Source: Setaria digitata (lineage: Eukaryota > Nematoda > Chromadorea > Rhabditida > Setariidae). From it: a stretch of 64,000 nt of DNA. The stretch lies in contig RCAB01000017.1 of assembly GCA_003640385.1 (NCBI GenBank), positions 62,001 to 126,000 of the forward strand, read 5' to 3'. A program made the translations under genes and the position numbers. The notes beneath the pieces are model-generated. The model did no database searches. It was not told the origin of the DNA and saw only the letters and a list, made by a program, of their open reading frames with translations. Positions 27,596 to 41,226 of this stretch are shown here, piece by piece. Numbering within the stretch: position 1 is the first letter of the stretch; every line of letters starts with the position of its first letter.

Positions 27596-30500
27596 ATGGA
27601 TGCTAACAGACTATTCGACGCCTTTGTTGCGGCTACAAGCTTCATCAAAATCCAACAACTATTTGGTCAACTATGCGCGTTGCTTGACATCGATCAGTAT
27701 GATAATTTTAATGTTTTCAGAAGGTATGTTATTTCAGTAATTGGCTGTTACATATCTTCTGGTTATGGCAGATAAGAATTTTTATGAAATTCGGATATAC
27801 GGAGTTTAGTTTTGTAGGTTGCTGTTGTCATCGTCTAATTGATTGTTGGCCATTTGAATTCATACTAGTCAACAAAATCTTCTCAAAGACCTCATTGTTT
27901 TTATAGTTTTTCCTTTATGGTTGGAAATAATCAAAAATAGTAGCTCTAGTCAAAAACTGGAAACAATATTCTTATAGTTGACCAATAAATTTTGCTTAGT
28001 TTCAGGCAGTTTAGTAATTTTTATTATTTTCCTTGAGAATTAACTAGAAACCGGACAAGGATGAATCATTTCATACAATAACCCGTATTTATCCAAAAAA
28101 ATGAAAAGTTAGGCAGACACGAAATCAGTTAGTTGGGAGGACGTAAAAAATTCCTTCAAGCAGCAGTTTCCAAGCATAAATGATTCAGAAAGAAAATAGG
28201 AATGAAATAAAGTCAAGGATTTGAAATTTGAGCTAAGCAACGAAAGGAGAAGTATTGTTTTTATCAAGCCTGTACTAATCGTCTTTTGCTTAGAAATCTG
28301 TGCTACGCAGTCATTATCAAAAGCGTCATTCCACTGTAATTCACTAATCTTATGTCGTATGCAGTTAGCATTAGGTTAGAGTCATAGGTTCAGAAAATTA
28401 ATCAAAGTGGATAAAGAAAAATGTGCAAGAGTGTGGATAAAAATATTTTCAAGTTTTCGGTTTCAGTATTTTTAATTAAATATCTCCATAGACTAAAAAC
28501 AGAACTGAACGACTGGCGAGCACAGAAGTTATGGTTTTTGTTAGAGAAACGAGCCGAACAGAAAGAATATTGTCACCAAAAAGCATGTGAACGTTTAAGC
28601 GTTCTCGTCATTGGAGCTGGTTGGATTTTCTACATTGCTATATATTTGTAAGCTCAGTGATCAGCGAGATTTTATGGGATTTATTCAAAATATTTTTGCA
28701 ATAATTTTTTTGGATAAACTGATTCGAACCTGTGTTAGGATTCTTTGTAATTTCCTTATGGAAAAATCATGATGTAAAATTATAAGTCATTTTAAGGACC
28801 GTGTGGTTTACGTTCTGCAATTGAATGTGCATTACTGGGAGCTTATGTTGTGTTGGTAGAACAACGAAATTGCTTTTCGAGAAATAATGTATTGCATATC
28901 TGGCCATTTGTTATACAAGATCTCAAAAATTTGGGAATTAAAATATTTTATCCAAAATTTTGCCGTGGTAGCATCGACCATATAAGTCAGTTTGTTTTCA
29001 GTGTCGTTCATTATCGTAATTGCGATTCTTATTTGCGTTTATTGATTTATGCTTATCTACTTTTCATCAACATATTTTTATTTAAGAGTAGAAAAATGTT
29101 CTTGCTTATAAATATCGAATGGGGTCTAGTTTTATTAACCATTTCTTTTGCACGATATTTTCTAATTATTCATTTTTATTTTTGTAGGGATCGCTTCATT
29201 TCCAAGAAAACTTTCAGGTTTGATTTTTTGTTGCAGGTATACGCCAGTTACAAATATTTTTGGTAAAAATTGCACTGGTGCTTGGCGTCCAAATTCATGA
29301 TTCTGTTACTTTTCAACGTCTCATTTTTCCCAAGTCTGACGAGAATGGAACAGGTAGTTGACTAGTGTTTGAAACGGAATGACCGGGAAAAGTTATCTTT
29401 TTGCATATTCTCAAAAGATTTTCGACATTTCATTTTGCATTATTTATATTATTGTATCACTATTGTAGTAGAAGGATGGCGAGCCGAGTTTGATCCCCCG
29501 GGGCATATTCTATCAGACTTCGTCTTTGATGCGTTAATTGGTGCAGATGGGAAGCGTAATACAGTCCCAGGTATTATATGATTTTTTTTTTCAACTCAGA
29601 TAGTGATTTTTCTAATATGCTGGAATAAAATCCTATTTTCAGGTTTTCCCAAGCGAGAAATGCGAGGTAAATTGGCAATTGGAATAACGGCAAATTTTGT
29701 GAATCAGCGGACGCTTGCTGAAGAGAAAGTACAAGAAATAAGGTTATTATTATATTCGTTCTCCTTTTTTATTCTTTTTGAGCAGATAAACAAATGTCTT
29801 TCCTGACCCTGGAAATTTAATCCTTGTGTTGACATTCATTCTATATTATTATTTTATGTACACTTAATTCATCAGAGTTTTATTTGATCTATCATAAATA
29901 AAATGTCATTTTATATAATTCTACTTAATTTCAGTGGTGTTGCTTATATTTTCAATCAGCAGTTTTTCAAAGATATGAAGGAAGCAACAGGTGTTGATTT
30001 GGAGAATATTGTCTATTATAAAGATGAAACACATTATTTTGTGATGTGTGCAAAAAAACAAAGCTTATTGGATAAGGGCGTCATTATTGAGGTTTGTTTT
30101 TATTTGTTCGAAAAGAACCAGCAATTCAGTATCCGTTTTCTTTTGGGATTACTTTTATTTCTATTATAGGACAATGAAGATGTATCGCTTCTTCTATCCG
30201 CTAGTAATATAAATCAGGTATATTTTTCGATTTATCTTTCTTAAATTGTAGAGGGAAATTATTTTAATAATTGAGCTTGGTAAGCTTCAATCCTTCCAGG
30301 AAAAATTATGCGATTATGCGGCAGAAGCAGCTGATTTTGCTACTGGTGGCAATCTCCCTAATTTGAAATATGCATCAAACCATAACGGAAATGACGATGT
30401 TGCAATGTTTGATTTTACATCCTTATTTTCTGCACAATGTTCAGTACGACTTGTTGAACGACACGACCAACGATTATTAATGTCTATTGTTGGGGACAGC

Positions 30501-33500
30501 TTGCATGAAGTAAATCCTTTCTTTGTAATATATGCGAAAAAAATAGGTCTCTTAATGTTTGCGAAAAAATTTGTCTACTTTTCGAAAAGAAATTTATCTG
30601 TAGATAAAAGATATTTAGGTAAAACTAATTTCTTAATGTCTACTAAAATCTTATTACTGGATTTATTGATCATATAGTACTGGTAGTAACTTTCTTGCGT
30701 TAGGAATTCATTTTAGTATGTGTTCTATGTTATAAATTCGGTTAACATTTTTAGTTGGAATCGGTAGGAGGTCTGTAGTAAATATTGTCCCAGTGAAAAT
30801 AACTTGTTATTATCAAGTGAGTTAAATAAGATTCCATTGAAACTCTATAATTCGATTTTGAAGTACGAAAAGTGTGGTGTTAGCTAATTGCTACCACTCA
30901 TTGCATTTATTTTGATTACTTGATTTGTGTCTGAAATTTATCAATTTTTTGTGAAGGTGACTATTCATTCAAGTTCTGTAATGGAAACAAAATGTATGAA
31001 ATTAATGTGGTTTTAAAAAATCCAAATCGAAGAAATCCTCAATTACAGCCTTTCTGGCCAACAGGATCAGGGTGTGCGCGAGGTTTTCTGGGTGTTTTTG
31101 ATTCGATTTGGATGTTAAGAAGTTACGGTTTGAATATGCAAGGTCTTATGGTTCTTCTAGCTGAACGTGAAAGTGTTTATCGGTTGTTGGCACAAGCAAA
31201 ACCAGATAATCTGCATAAACAGACTCATAAAGTGTGTTCTGTAAATTTTTCAACTTCACTTTTTTCAATTCATTTTAATCCATTAGAAACTTACTAATAC
31301 AAAAATCCTTTTAATATTATAAGAGAACTATATAAAATGTAATTTCCTCGCTTTGGTTATCCTAAACATTGTATTTCATAAATTTTTTGTATGTCTTACT
31401 TTTCGGGATAATTTCGGTGAAAATCGTATAAGAGAAAGTTTTGAAAACTTAACTTCTTTTGTAACAACAGTATACAAATCAGTTTGCCTTCACAGTATAC
31501 AATTGATCCACGAACGCGTTACATTAGCCTGGAAATGACGGTACAGCCCCATGAAATAAGTCATTTGATCGATACAGATAATCCACGAAATGTTGAAACG
31601 AATCAGGCTTTGCCATTACGAGCTGCTAAAGCCGCTGATTGTGTCAGTGAAGCATATATTAAAAGGTTATTTTGTTTTACTTCAAGTCAGTCTTGAAAAA
31701 ATTCATCAGTTCATCAATGTTAGTTTTGCAAAATTATTAATATTTATTCGGAATATCAACTTATAGATTTTGCAGATACAAATTATGGAGGTTTTGTCAG
31801 CAAGCGCTTCGTGCATATCACTTACCTATATTTAACTTCTTGGATAGGTAACTTGCTTGAATTATAGCCATTTATTGTCCTCTTTTTTTCTAAACATTAC
31901 ATTAGAGACAAATGAAATATTAATATTTTAATAAAGTTCAGCTGGAACGATGGACGCGCTTTAGCTGGTTTATTAGGAAAATTCCGCCCTGATCTGGTAG
32001 ATTATTTGTCGCTTTGTGCAACTGATAATTCTAATGTAATCACTGAGGTAAGCTTTCTGAAAACTTCCGTTGTTGATAAAAAATGAAAACACGGCAAGCA
32101 CCATTAGTATTGTAAGAAGTTCACTTGATATACTTGAAAAATTGATATACTTAAGAACTTTAAGAACTTTGCTGCTTGAAATATGCAATTAAGGAGAAAG
32201 TATCCATCCAGTGATGTCATACAAATATCATTTTCAGCAAGTTTTCGCGGCAGTTAGAAAAGAATACAGTATTGAACCACCTTGCAAAAATCATGCAGAA
32301 TGGATTGATATAAGCGAGGATGCACGATTTGCCTACATTAACGACATTGTCAAAGCATTAGAAAGTGATTCACAGCGAATGCAAGAAACGCTAAACAATA
32401 CTATTAGAACAAGTATAATGTCCTATAAAAAGAAAACACGACAGGTAATGATATTTACATCTTTCGGAAAAGTGGTTATGAGATTGAATTAGACTGAAGA
32501 ATTGTTAGAGATTTGTATAGATTGATACTTCTCGTACCAAGAAAACCGAACCAATTCGTCGTCGAACTTCCGATCTTTTAAATGCTTTTTCTTCAACTAC
32601 TCTAATGACCGGAGACGAACGAATAATGAAAGAATTTGTGGACGACAGACAGGATGTTAGTGTAGAGAAGGTTTTATTTTTGTTTTTATTTATTTATTTT
32701 TTTTAATCTTCTTGCTTCTTGTTGGAATTTATATCTGTTGTTTTTTATGAAAAATGTGGGGAGAGGAGAGGAAGTGGTAGCATGTTGATTACTGCTAATA
32801 TCTTAAGTTGTGAGATAAAGTTTATTGATATATTCCAAGACCTGCAATAGTAGATCTATAACGCTCATGCAATAGCTTTGAAATTTTTTATTTCGTGTTT
32901 GACATTATTATTCATTTTTAAGATACAATGTGCCGTCGTAAGATGATTCCGTTGTTTATCATACAGACGTTATTATGAATATTTTTGAGGATACTTTTTT
33001 CTTTTTTTTATTTTTAGGCTGCGAGACAGCGAGAAAATGCTTTTAAGGTTCAAGCATTGTAAGATGACATCATTATACGAAATCTTTTTTGCAGATTCGC
33101 GATGTGTTGAGAGAACTCAGTGATGATGAAAAATCAGGTCATTCGAAATACTGCAAACGTTTAAACCGAAATACTTTTACACAGTCAATCGAATCAGAGT
33201 CGGTAAAATATTGGACGCGACGGCCTGCTGTTGAAAAATTAAACCCTGAACGACTTCATGCCGTAAGAGATGCATTTAATATACTTCTTAAATATTAAAA
33301 AAAAAACTGTGAGATTCCAAAAAGAAAACTGCGCTTTGCTTCTATAATTTACTTCACAGGTGATTTTTCTGGACTCAGTTTTATTCGATTTCCTGCCAAA
33401 AAGCATCCGCGAATTTATCTTTTGCTGCAGCTGCTGTTCTCAATTACAGGTCGAAAGAATCGTAACCGGTGAGGTTGAAAAGGAGAAGACAGAAGAAATA

Positions 33501-36500
33501 TATCGCAACAAGCGCCGAATAGCAAATGTTTTGACGAGGAAGATGGACAAACACGATATTGATGAAATGAAATTAAAACTGGAACAAACTGCTATGGGTT
33601 TACTTTTCAATAAGGATCAATATCGCGTTCTCACTTCCAAAGAGGAGAAGGTATGAATTAATTTTATTTTTATATATTGGTAAACTTGATAAGTTCTAGT
33701 TCATATCCTCTATTTAAGAAGTCTATTTCTTGACGAAGGAAATAGTGCTGAAATACACAGTGCTTAAAGGCCATAATAGAAAGTTTTTTTTTTGAACTGC
33801 TTTCCGGAAAAGACATGCTAAAGACTTTAAATCAGTAATGCCTAGATGGTATTATTCGTTATTTCGTTTTAATTATCCGGAATTCTTCAGCAATACAATA
33901 CTAATTTCCTGTTCCGACTGAAAGGTTTCTTCTTCCCCTCTCATTCTTGAGTGATATCCTGACTATTCAAATCAAATTTTTCATACCATTCGTATAACTT
34001 TTTTTTTTAATGGTACAAAACTTCTTAATATTGATTTTGCAATAGCAAAAGCACATGTCATATATATTTGTATGATTAAGTATATTTGTAGATCGTCTGT
34101 ACGAATGCAGCTGCAGCTCGACGAACCGTAATTGAAGGTTTTAAACATGATGATGATAAATATAAGGTTGTCTGAGGATTTTTTTTTTTTGCTTTTCCGT
34201 GTTTCATAGGCTCAGTCAACCTCTATTTTTTTATTGTGGAACACATGCAGTTTTCAAAATGGGATTTCTTCGTCTGATAATCAATATGTATTCAGGAAAT
34301 TGACGAGAAGATATCCAAAGCAGAAGCGTTATTGAGGAATCAGAATTTGGCCGGCGTTGATATTGTCTCCAGAACAAAGAATAAAAGTGGCGTGGTATCA
34401 CTCAAGACTTATATGTGGTCTTCAACTTGAAAAGTTGTTATTTAGAGATATCCGAAATTCAACGGACTTGAGTAATTTTGTTAAGAGATTTATGTAGGTA
34501 ATGCTTTAAACTGAGATTTTGAATGACATCTAATTTTCAGGTAGTAAGTAATGGAAGCAAATCAATGAATACTGGCAAATCACCGCCACTTCCACCTCCA
34601 AAGAAAGGTCTTTCACGAGAAACAATTAACTCATCATTCTCACAAGAAAATCAAAACGTTGTTTTTCGGGTATACTGATTTTATTTCTTATTATATATCA
34701 TACGGAGTGCAAGCAGTGCTGAACAATTTAAATTGTACTATAACTGTTACACTTCTCAAGTGTACATTAGCAGTAGACTGGAAATGAAAAAACTAAGCGT
34801 CATTTATTATTAATGTGATCAACAAATCAATTATTTTCATTATCAGTTTTTTACTGGAAATGGTTTCAAAATTTCACTTTATATTTTACCTTAAGTTTTA
34901 TTTTTTTTTTTTTCAGAATAAATTATTATCTTCAAGTGATTCCTCAAGACCATGTTCAGTGCCTGTTATTCAGTTATCTTATGATAGCGTTAATGCCCGT
35001 CGACAGATAATTTGTCAGCTGTGCTTGGAAGTTGTTTACTTAGCAGAGCGAATACAGGTGGAGGGAATGTTCATTCATAAAAAGTGCTTCCGTTGTGCTT
35101 TTTGTGAGCAACCGTTGCGTCTTGGGAATTGTGCTCAGGATCGAAATCTTCGAAATCTTAATCCGAGGTCTATCTAACAATAATTCTCAATACTACATTA
35201 ATAATTTACTTTGTTTTGCGGACGTTCAAAACTTTGCACAACCCTTTTATAGTTTTCACTTAATTCAAATTACATAATTTTTTAACGGTTTACTTTAGTA
35301 TAAGAGGGAAAATTAAGGGGAATACAACTGGAAATTGAAGTTACATGTTTCTTCTCAAGTTTTCCATATTTTTGGGTCTGAAATTTACTGTCATCCATCG
35401 AAGTAGTGGTGTGTGATATTTTCTTCGACTGTTTATTATTATTATTATTATTATTGTTAATTATTATCAATTATTATTATTATTTTTAATAATCATTACT
35501 ATTGTCTTTATTATTATCATTGATTATTGCTATTATTATTATTTTTCGGAAGGTCGGCCTCATTTTCAGGTTCTTTTGTATGCAACACGTTAACTTACCA
35601 GTTCTGGAAAAGATTGCACGGATCGAGAAAAATGGCTATAAAACAGGTGATGTTGCAGCTATCCAGCATTTCTCAGCTTTGATTATTCCACTTTTCGTAT
35701 AGGACGACGTCTTAGTTCGTAATTGATATTTTTTTTTTTTTGCAAGCTTTTTTCAAATGGGATAATTGTAGGGTCGTGTTTATCAACGCTTCATGATACA
35801 CTGAGTACTGTCGATGGATGTACTACACCTCATACAAAAGTGAGTATGTGAATGTTACAGAAATGAGTTTGTTCGTTTAACATATAGAAGAACTGATATG
35901 TTTCTTTTTTCAATGTTCATTATAAGAAAAAAGGAACACAACACGGTGGAACTATTTGTAATGAAATTTGTAAATACTATTAGACATAATACTCGTTTCT
36001 AATATGCGCTAAACGGTTTAGCTCGATGAAATTTCTTGTGTGGTTCGTATTTGATAATTTGAGTTTCAGGAGCCAACTGCTGTGTCCGCTTTGCAGCGAA
36101 CTGGACGTAACTCACCAGCTGTGCTGCTTGGCAAAACAATGGAGAAAATGCGTGCCCAGAAAGAAGCAGTTGGAGCATCGCTTTCATCGCCTGACATGCA
36201 TGTGACACGAGAACGTGCCGAGTTTGAAATCGATTGTCAAAAGGTTTTTCTTGTAATTATCTCCAGTTTGACGTAAAACTAGAAAGTATTAGTTACTCCG
36301 GAATTTCTGAAAGCACCATCGAAAATTTTGTTTGAAGAGAGAAAATGTTAGTGAAAAAAAATCTGTGTAATTTCTTTTATTCTGTTCATTATTCATATTT
36401 ACAACAAATTCCATGTTCATATCTCTATAACGCATCAGAAAAGATTGAAAACATTTGTGCATAAGATATAATTATATCGTGAACAATTTTTTTGGATTTC

Positions 36501-39500
36501 CCAAGTTGTACTTTGGCGAGGTTATTTGCATTTTGCTTTTTATTCGGTTCAGGTTGCTACAAAGGAAAAGGACGTTTCATATGACAACGGATTTCGTTCA
36601 GACACTACAGGTGCCAAATTTAGCGACGAAGAGTTACTTGGTGAGGTTTTAAATATTTTATTGTGCATGTCGTTGCTTTTCAATTTACCACTAATTTTTC
36701 AGATCAGACAATGTTTTTTGCAATGCAAAGAAAAAAATCATTTCATTTTCAGAAGATGAGAATGAGTTTACATCATCTGATTTATCATCTGGTAAAGATG
36801 ATGATGATGATGATGACGACGATGATGATGATTTTATGGAAGATGAATTAGTCGATTTGGAATTAGCAGTGCTGGAGAATTTCGATAAAAATATGAATAG
36901 ATCATTAACTGAAGCACAGGTCAGTTTTCACGAATATTAATGATTGTAAGGTTTCCCTCAAAAATCTGCAGTTTCCTACGGTGTTGTATTATATAAAGGA
37001 AATTGATTTTTTAAACACCATTACACAAAAAGGGCTATCGAAAAACACTAATATTAAAAATGAAATATTTCTTTATTCATTTGCCTTTGTGTGAGCTAAT
37101 ATTAGTTAATCTTCTTACCTCGTAGTTTCATGTCAAAACATTTTGAATGAAAATAGTTCCACTGTACTCTTGCAAGCATCATAATAATACAGATCTCTGT
37201 TTTCTTTATTTTATTTACAGGCCTTGAAACTTTTGGAAGCATTCAAGGAACGTAGGCAACGTAGATTGCGAAATGAACACGTGGATGCCCCAGTATTAGG
37301 ACGACAGTGCAAATTGTCAAATGACAGTTTTGATAAGAATCTTATCGAAAACAGAAATAACGTGATGCCTAACATGACATCCGTTTCATCAGAATTGGTA
37401 ATAACAGGGAGTATGATAAAAGATATTCCTGAATATATTTATTGTCTGTTTTGGGTGATAACAGTTGATCCTTTTTTTTAAAAGCAGTGTCTTTTTATTT
37501 GTAGCTATTTTGCGTCTGCCTTTATTTGTATTGATCTTCTACATTTAAAGTTAATCATAGATGTACTTGCTTATAGTGAATTTATTATTACACAAAAGGT
37601 AGATGCGAGAAAGGAGAAAAAAAGGGATGAATTCAAAGGACAACTCTAATTTACATTTAATTTACAGTTTTATGGTACTGGTTCTTTCTCAGCATTTTTC
37701 TTTTCATTTGATGATGCGGGAAGTTTTTTAGGGGATATTGGATCCATTCGTGCAAATCAAGGAACAGATCTGTTTGAAGGCTAATCTGAAAGTTGATAAA
37801 GAGTTAGGTAAACTATTACTGGCATTACATATAGTTGTTTTTAGTCTGAAGAGTTTTGTAGTACTTTGTAATGGTGGTAATTGAGGAAATCAGAAGTAAA
37901 GTTCTTTTAAAAGAGCATTTATTATGCTGAAATTTACTCACATAATTCTTTTGATGGATGTTTCAGAATTGTGCAGGAGCTTCAAACGTCACTCAGTTCC
38001 TAAGCAGTCATCGAAAAGTTCAACACGTTTTCCCCGCCATCTTTCTTTGGATCTTAGTAGGAATGACAGTGAGGTGATGATTACATTTGGTAAAGCCAGA
38101 AAAGTAATCTGTAATGTTGAGAAAGTTGATGGATTTCAGCGAGTGTAGCATAAAATTAAATTCATAGTGATAAGAAACTTCCTTGCTATGATTTTATTTA
38201 TTTATTTTTTTCTATAATTAGTTGTTCATATTAAATTGAGGCCGAAATATACATCCGAATGCTTCAGATAAAACCAACATATATATAAAGTGAAAAAAAC
38301 AAATGGAGCCAACTTTTTTAACATAATCACATTTTAACTATTAGATGAAATTGTAAACTCAGCACTGAGACTTGTACATTTCATTTCAGGGAATTTATAA
38401 GATACCTTCCACAGATCGGGTGCCAGATTTCGCTGGTTTTTTATCTCAACCAGTCAGCAATTCCCAGAATACAGATATATATCAGAAAACAACCGTAACT
38501 CACTCCCAACCAGCTAGACAGTCGAGTAAGATTTTCTTATAATTCACCATTTGTTGCATCGGAAGTAATTTATATACAGCTGTATTTCTGTTTAATTGTT
38601 ATCCAGGACAGGATGAATAGAAGGTGTAAATAAGGGAAGAATAAAATGCAGATAAATTCATTTCTGTAACATGCGACTTTAATAGAAATTGCACTTATTT
38701 CACTAAACTGGTATCTTGGAATGTCAAAAAAAATTTCAGATTTTGGTCTTTTGGCGCGAATGTTTAGTTCTGATAGGATCAAAGTTTTCCAGCCGACAAA
38801 GAAACTAAATTTAACAAACAGTTCTTTTGCAAACTCAGAAGGAACTGGTGAGGTAAAGAATATCATTTTTTCAGTCATATGAAATTGAAATCAGATGCCT
38901 CTAAATGCTCGTGACATAAATCAGATATATAAATAAGCTGTTCACCAAAGCGCGTCCCCCGAGCGGAGAGCGCTTTTGAGATAGTGGTCAGTTATCGGTC
39001 TCAAAAAATTCAAACTGATAAATACTTGCAAAGAACAGAACTAATAATATTGAGGAAGAAGCTTACAGGATTCCAGTTTACATCATACAGATATCAGAAG
39101 TCAAAAGAATGCGGGCTTGCTGGGTAAATTTTCGAGCTTCCGAACACTGCGAATGCGAAAAGGTAGCTCAGATTTGAATCTGAAGAGTACAAAACAGTGC
39201 TTTTTGAATTTGGATCACAACCGGTTTTCAGTTCGTTATAGTTTCCAAATTTGTAAATTTTGCTGGATTCATATTTCGAGCTGGAAACTTTCAGTTCTTA
39301 TTTATCTCTTTTTGGATTTAAGGGATAATTTCTTATAATGACTTAAGGGGAAAGAGTACTTTCTCGATGTTCAAGCACTCCTGTCCCTCAAGCGAGTACC
39401 TCACCTGCAAAGAAAAATTCAAGCTTCTATCAAAGTACAGCTTCTTCGTATTCTGCTGTTAGCATCACCAGTACAGATTTACTTGGTAATATTTGTATGT

Positions 39501-41226
39501 TAACTTTATTTTTAGAGTTTTCTAGTCTCGGGTATTTGTGTTTTAAATTTGAGTGATTAGAAAAATTTAAGGCATATATGAAACTTAATTGTATAAGATC
39601 TCATGAAATAACATGATCGAGAACTGCTGTGATAGTGTTCTGTGCTTTTAGATATTCAAATTCAGGATGGCATTTTCTGTTTTGCTTGTTACATTTCAGA
39701 AAAGAAATCACCACTCCCGTTACTTACGAAAAAAGATATTCGTCGCATTCAGGTGATTTTTATGAAATTTTCTTAAAATATTTTATTACTAATTTGAAAG
39801 TCTAAAAAATATTGAATTTCCATTTCATTTGTTTTTCTCTGTATTGAAAAGCTATTCGTGCTTTTGCTACAATCAACTTTTTAATAAGTGTTGCAAGTTT
39901 TTTTATTTTTGTGGAATTTTAGAAGCTAGCTGAAAAGATCTTAAGACAAAAGGAACAGGAACGTATTAGTGCAGCACAAGATATGCAGCGCGAACTGGAG
40001 GAAATTGATGTCCGAAAATCAGAAGTGGAAGCAGTAGCTGGCGATTTGGAAAGACGATTACGCGATGGTTTCTTTCAGTTGGATTTTTTTATACATAGAG
40101 TAATCCTCAGAAAACAAAGTCAGTATTCTTCTCTGCTCGTGTTATTTTGTGTCAAACTTTCAAGAGGGGGTTTCTAGAAGTAAATTTAATTAAATCTCTT
40201 TATGTCACTTGTGTAATTTATTTTTCTTTATACAGATGCAGAAAATCTGTGGATATTGGAACAATGGTTGTTGTATGTACAAGAAATGACACAGTTAAAA
40301 CAACGTGAAGAGGAGCTGAAGCTGCGAGTTTCTGAATTCGAAGTCAATGAAGAGTATAAAAATCTTCAGCTACAACTGAAGGAAGTGCAGAATATTGAGA
40401 CTGGAGTATCTTCTGATACTCAAGTAGGGGCATTGCCTTTTCTATTCATTAAATATTGCAAAAATTTTTAGTCCAGTGTGTAATCTGGAAATTGAAACTA
40501 ATTTAATGCAACTAATTTAAAACTATAGCTTCTTCATATATTTTGCGGAACGGAAAAAATGTTTCGTTGTTAAGAAAATTTTTAAGTTTGAAATAAAAAA
40601 ATTGAAATTTGCCAGTGTCGCATGTCATATCAAAATCAGTATCGAGATCTCTTAAATAACTTTTAGAAAAGCTTTCAAAGTCTTATTGCTGACTTTTATT
40701 ATATCCACTTTGTTTAGTCTACTTTATTCTGTTATCTTTCTATAAATGGAAATAAATATAGGCTGAGAAATCTATATTGAGGAAGACGCTGGCAGTTTTA
40801 GAAATGCGTGATACTGTACAAAAGCAATTGCAGGCAGCTAAAGAAAGGTAATTGGTTTTTCATTACTTTTGACAGTAATCTTTTCCATTGAAATAGTTTT
40901 CAAAGGGTAAATTATCTTTCTCTTTTTATCTTCTTATTCAAATTCAGAACTTCAACAAGTCTTGAATAACATTCTTTTCCTTATCGTATTTATCTTTTAT
41001 CTATCATATATATGGACGTTAAGATCCAAATATTCTAGTCTGAATTAACGATAATTTGCTGGATAAATTTTCATTATTCTTTTTATTTCATTTCTTTTTC
41101 ATTTTCATTGTGTGACTAAATTTTTCGATTTTTCTTAGGGCTCAGCAGCAAAAAATATTGGAACCATCAACACTTATTGAGTTAAAAGGAGCTTCATATC
41201 GCAATTTCAAACCGGTTTTCATTTAA
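27596..41226 (+). CDS. mical-1: MICAL flavoprotein mono-oxygenase (FAD-CH-LIM-bMERB)
   Basis: MICALs oxidise methionines of F-actin with FAD and NADPH and so disassemble filaments downstream of semaphorin/plexin and Rab signals. I trace about 38 phase-consistent exons (first 27596-27723, 28492-28619, 28797-28985, 29237-29353; last 39923-40067, 40236-40423, 40762-40847, 41139-41226), about 1620 residues. Domains: N-terminal helices; FAD site GAGPCG (about 84-89); [43 protein letters not shown] motif [15 protein letters not shown] (about 387-401); CH domain (about 511-610, exons 31776-32444); PPLPPP linker (exon 34541-34669); LIM (about 956-1013, exons 34917-35167 and 35570-35646) with Cx2C, Hx2C, Cx2C and terminal CMQH ligands all present; a 12-Asp run; a charged linker; and a C-terminal bMERB coiled coil (exons 39700-41226). 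All key motifs are intact, so it should be active. Donor choice near 38073/38103 is ambiguous (10 residues). Confidence 0.95.
35432..35546. repeat. ATT/TAA microsatellite in MICAL intron
   Basis: Interrupted runs of the TTA/ATT trinucleotide fill the end of the intron that splits the LIM domain, reaching to within about 25 bases of the acceptor at 35569. Confidence 0.85.
36797..36832 (+). repeat. coding GAT/GAC repeat (12 Asp) in MICAL
   Basis: Twelve consecutive Asp codons (six GAT, two GAC, four GAT) lie in exon 36753-36919, between the LIM and bMERB regions, within a strongly acidic segment. The trinucleotide run is likely to vary in length between isolates. Confidence 0.85.
38947..38976. 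other. short GC-rich hairpin in MICAL intron
   Basis: AAAGCGC (38947-38953) pairs perfectly with GCGCTTT (38970-38976) around a 16-base GC-rich loop. It lies in an intron and stands out from its AT-rich surroundings. No RNA family is recognised. Confidence 0.3.

Noticed and set aside
28726..28740. tRNA B-box-like GGTTCGAATC on the minus strand
   Set aside because: The flanking bases do not form a T-arm stem, and no A-box or acceptor stem was found.
38947..38976. GC-rich hairpin as a functional RNA
   Set aside because: Only a 7-bp stem; kept as a minor structural feature without a functional claim.
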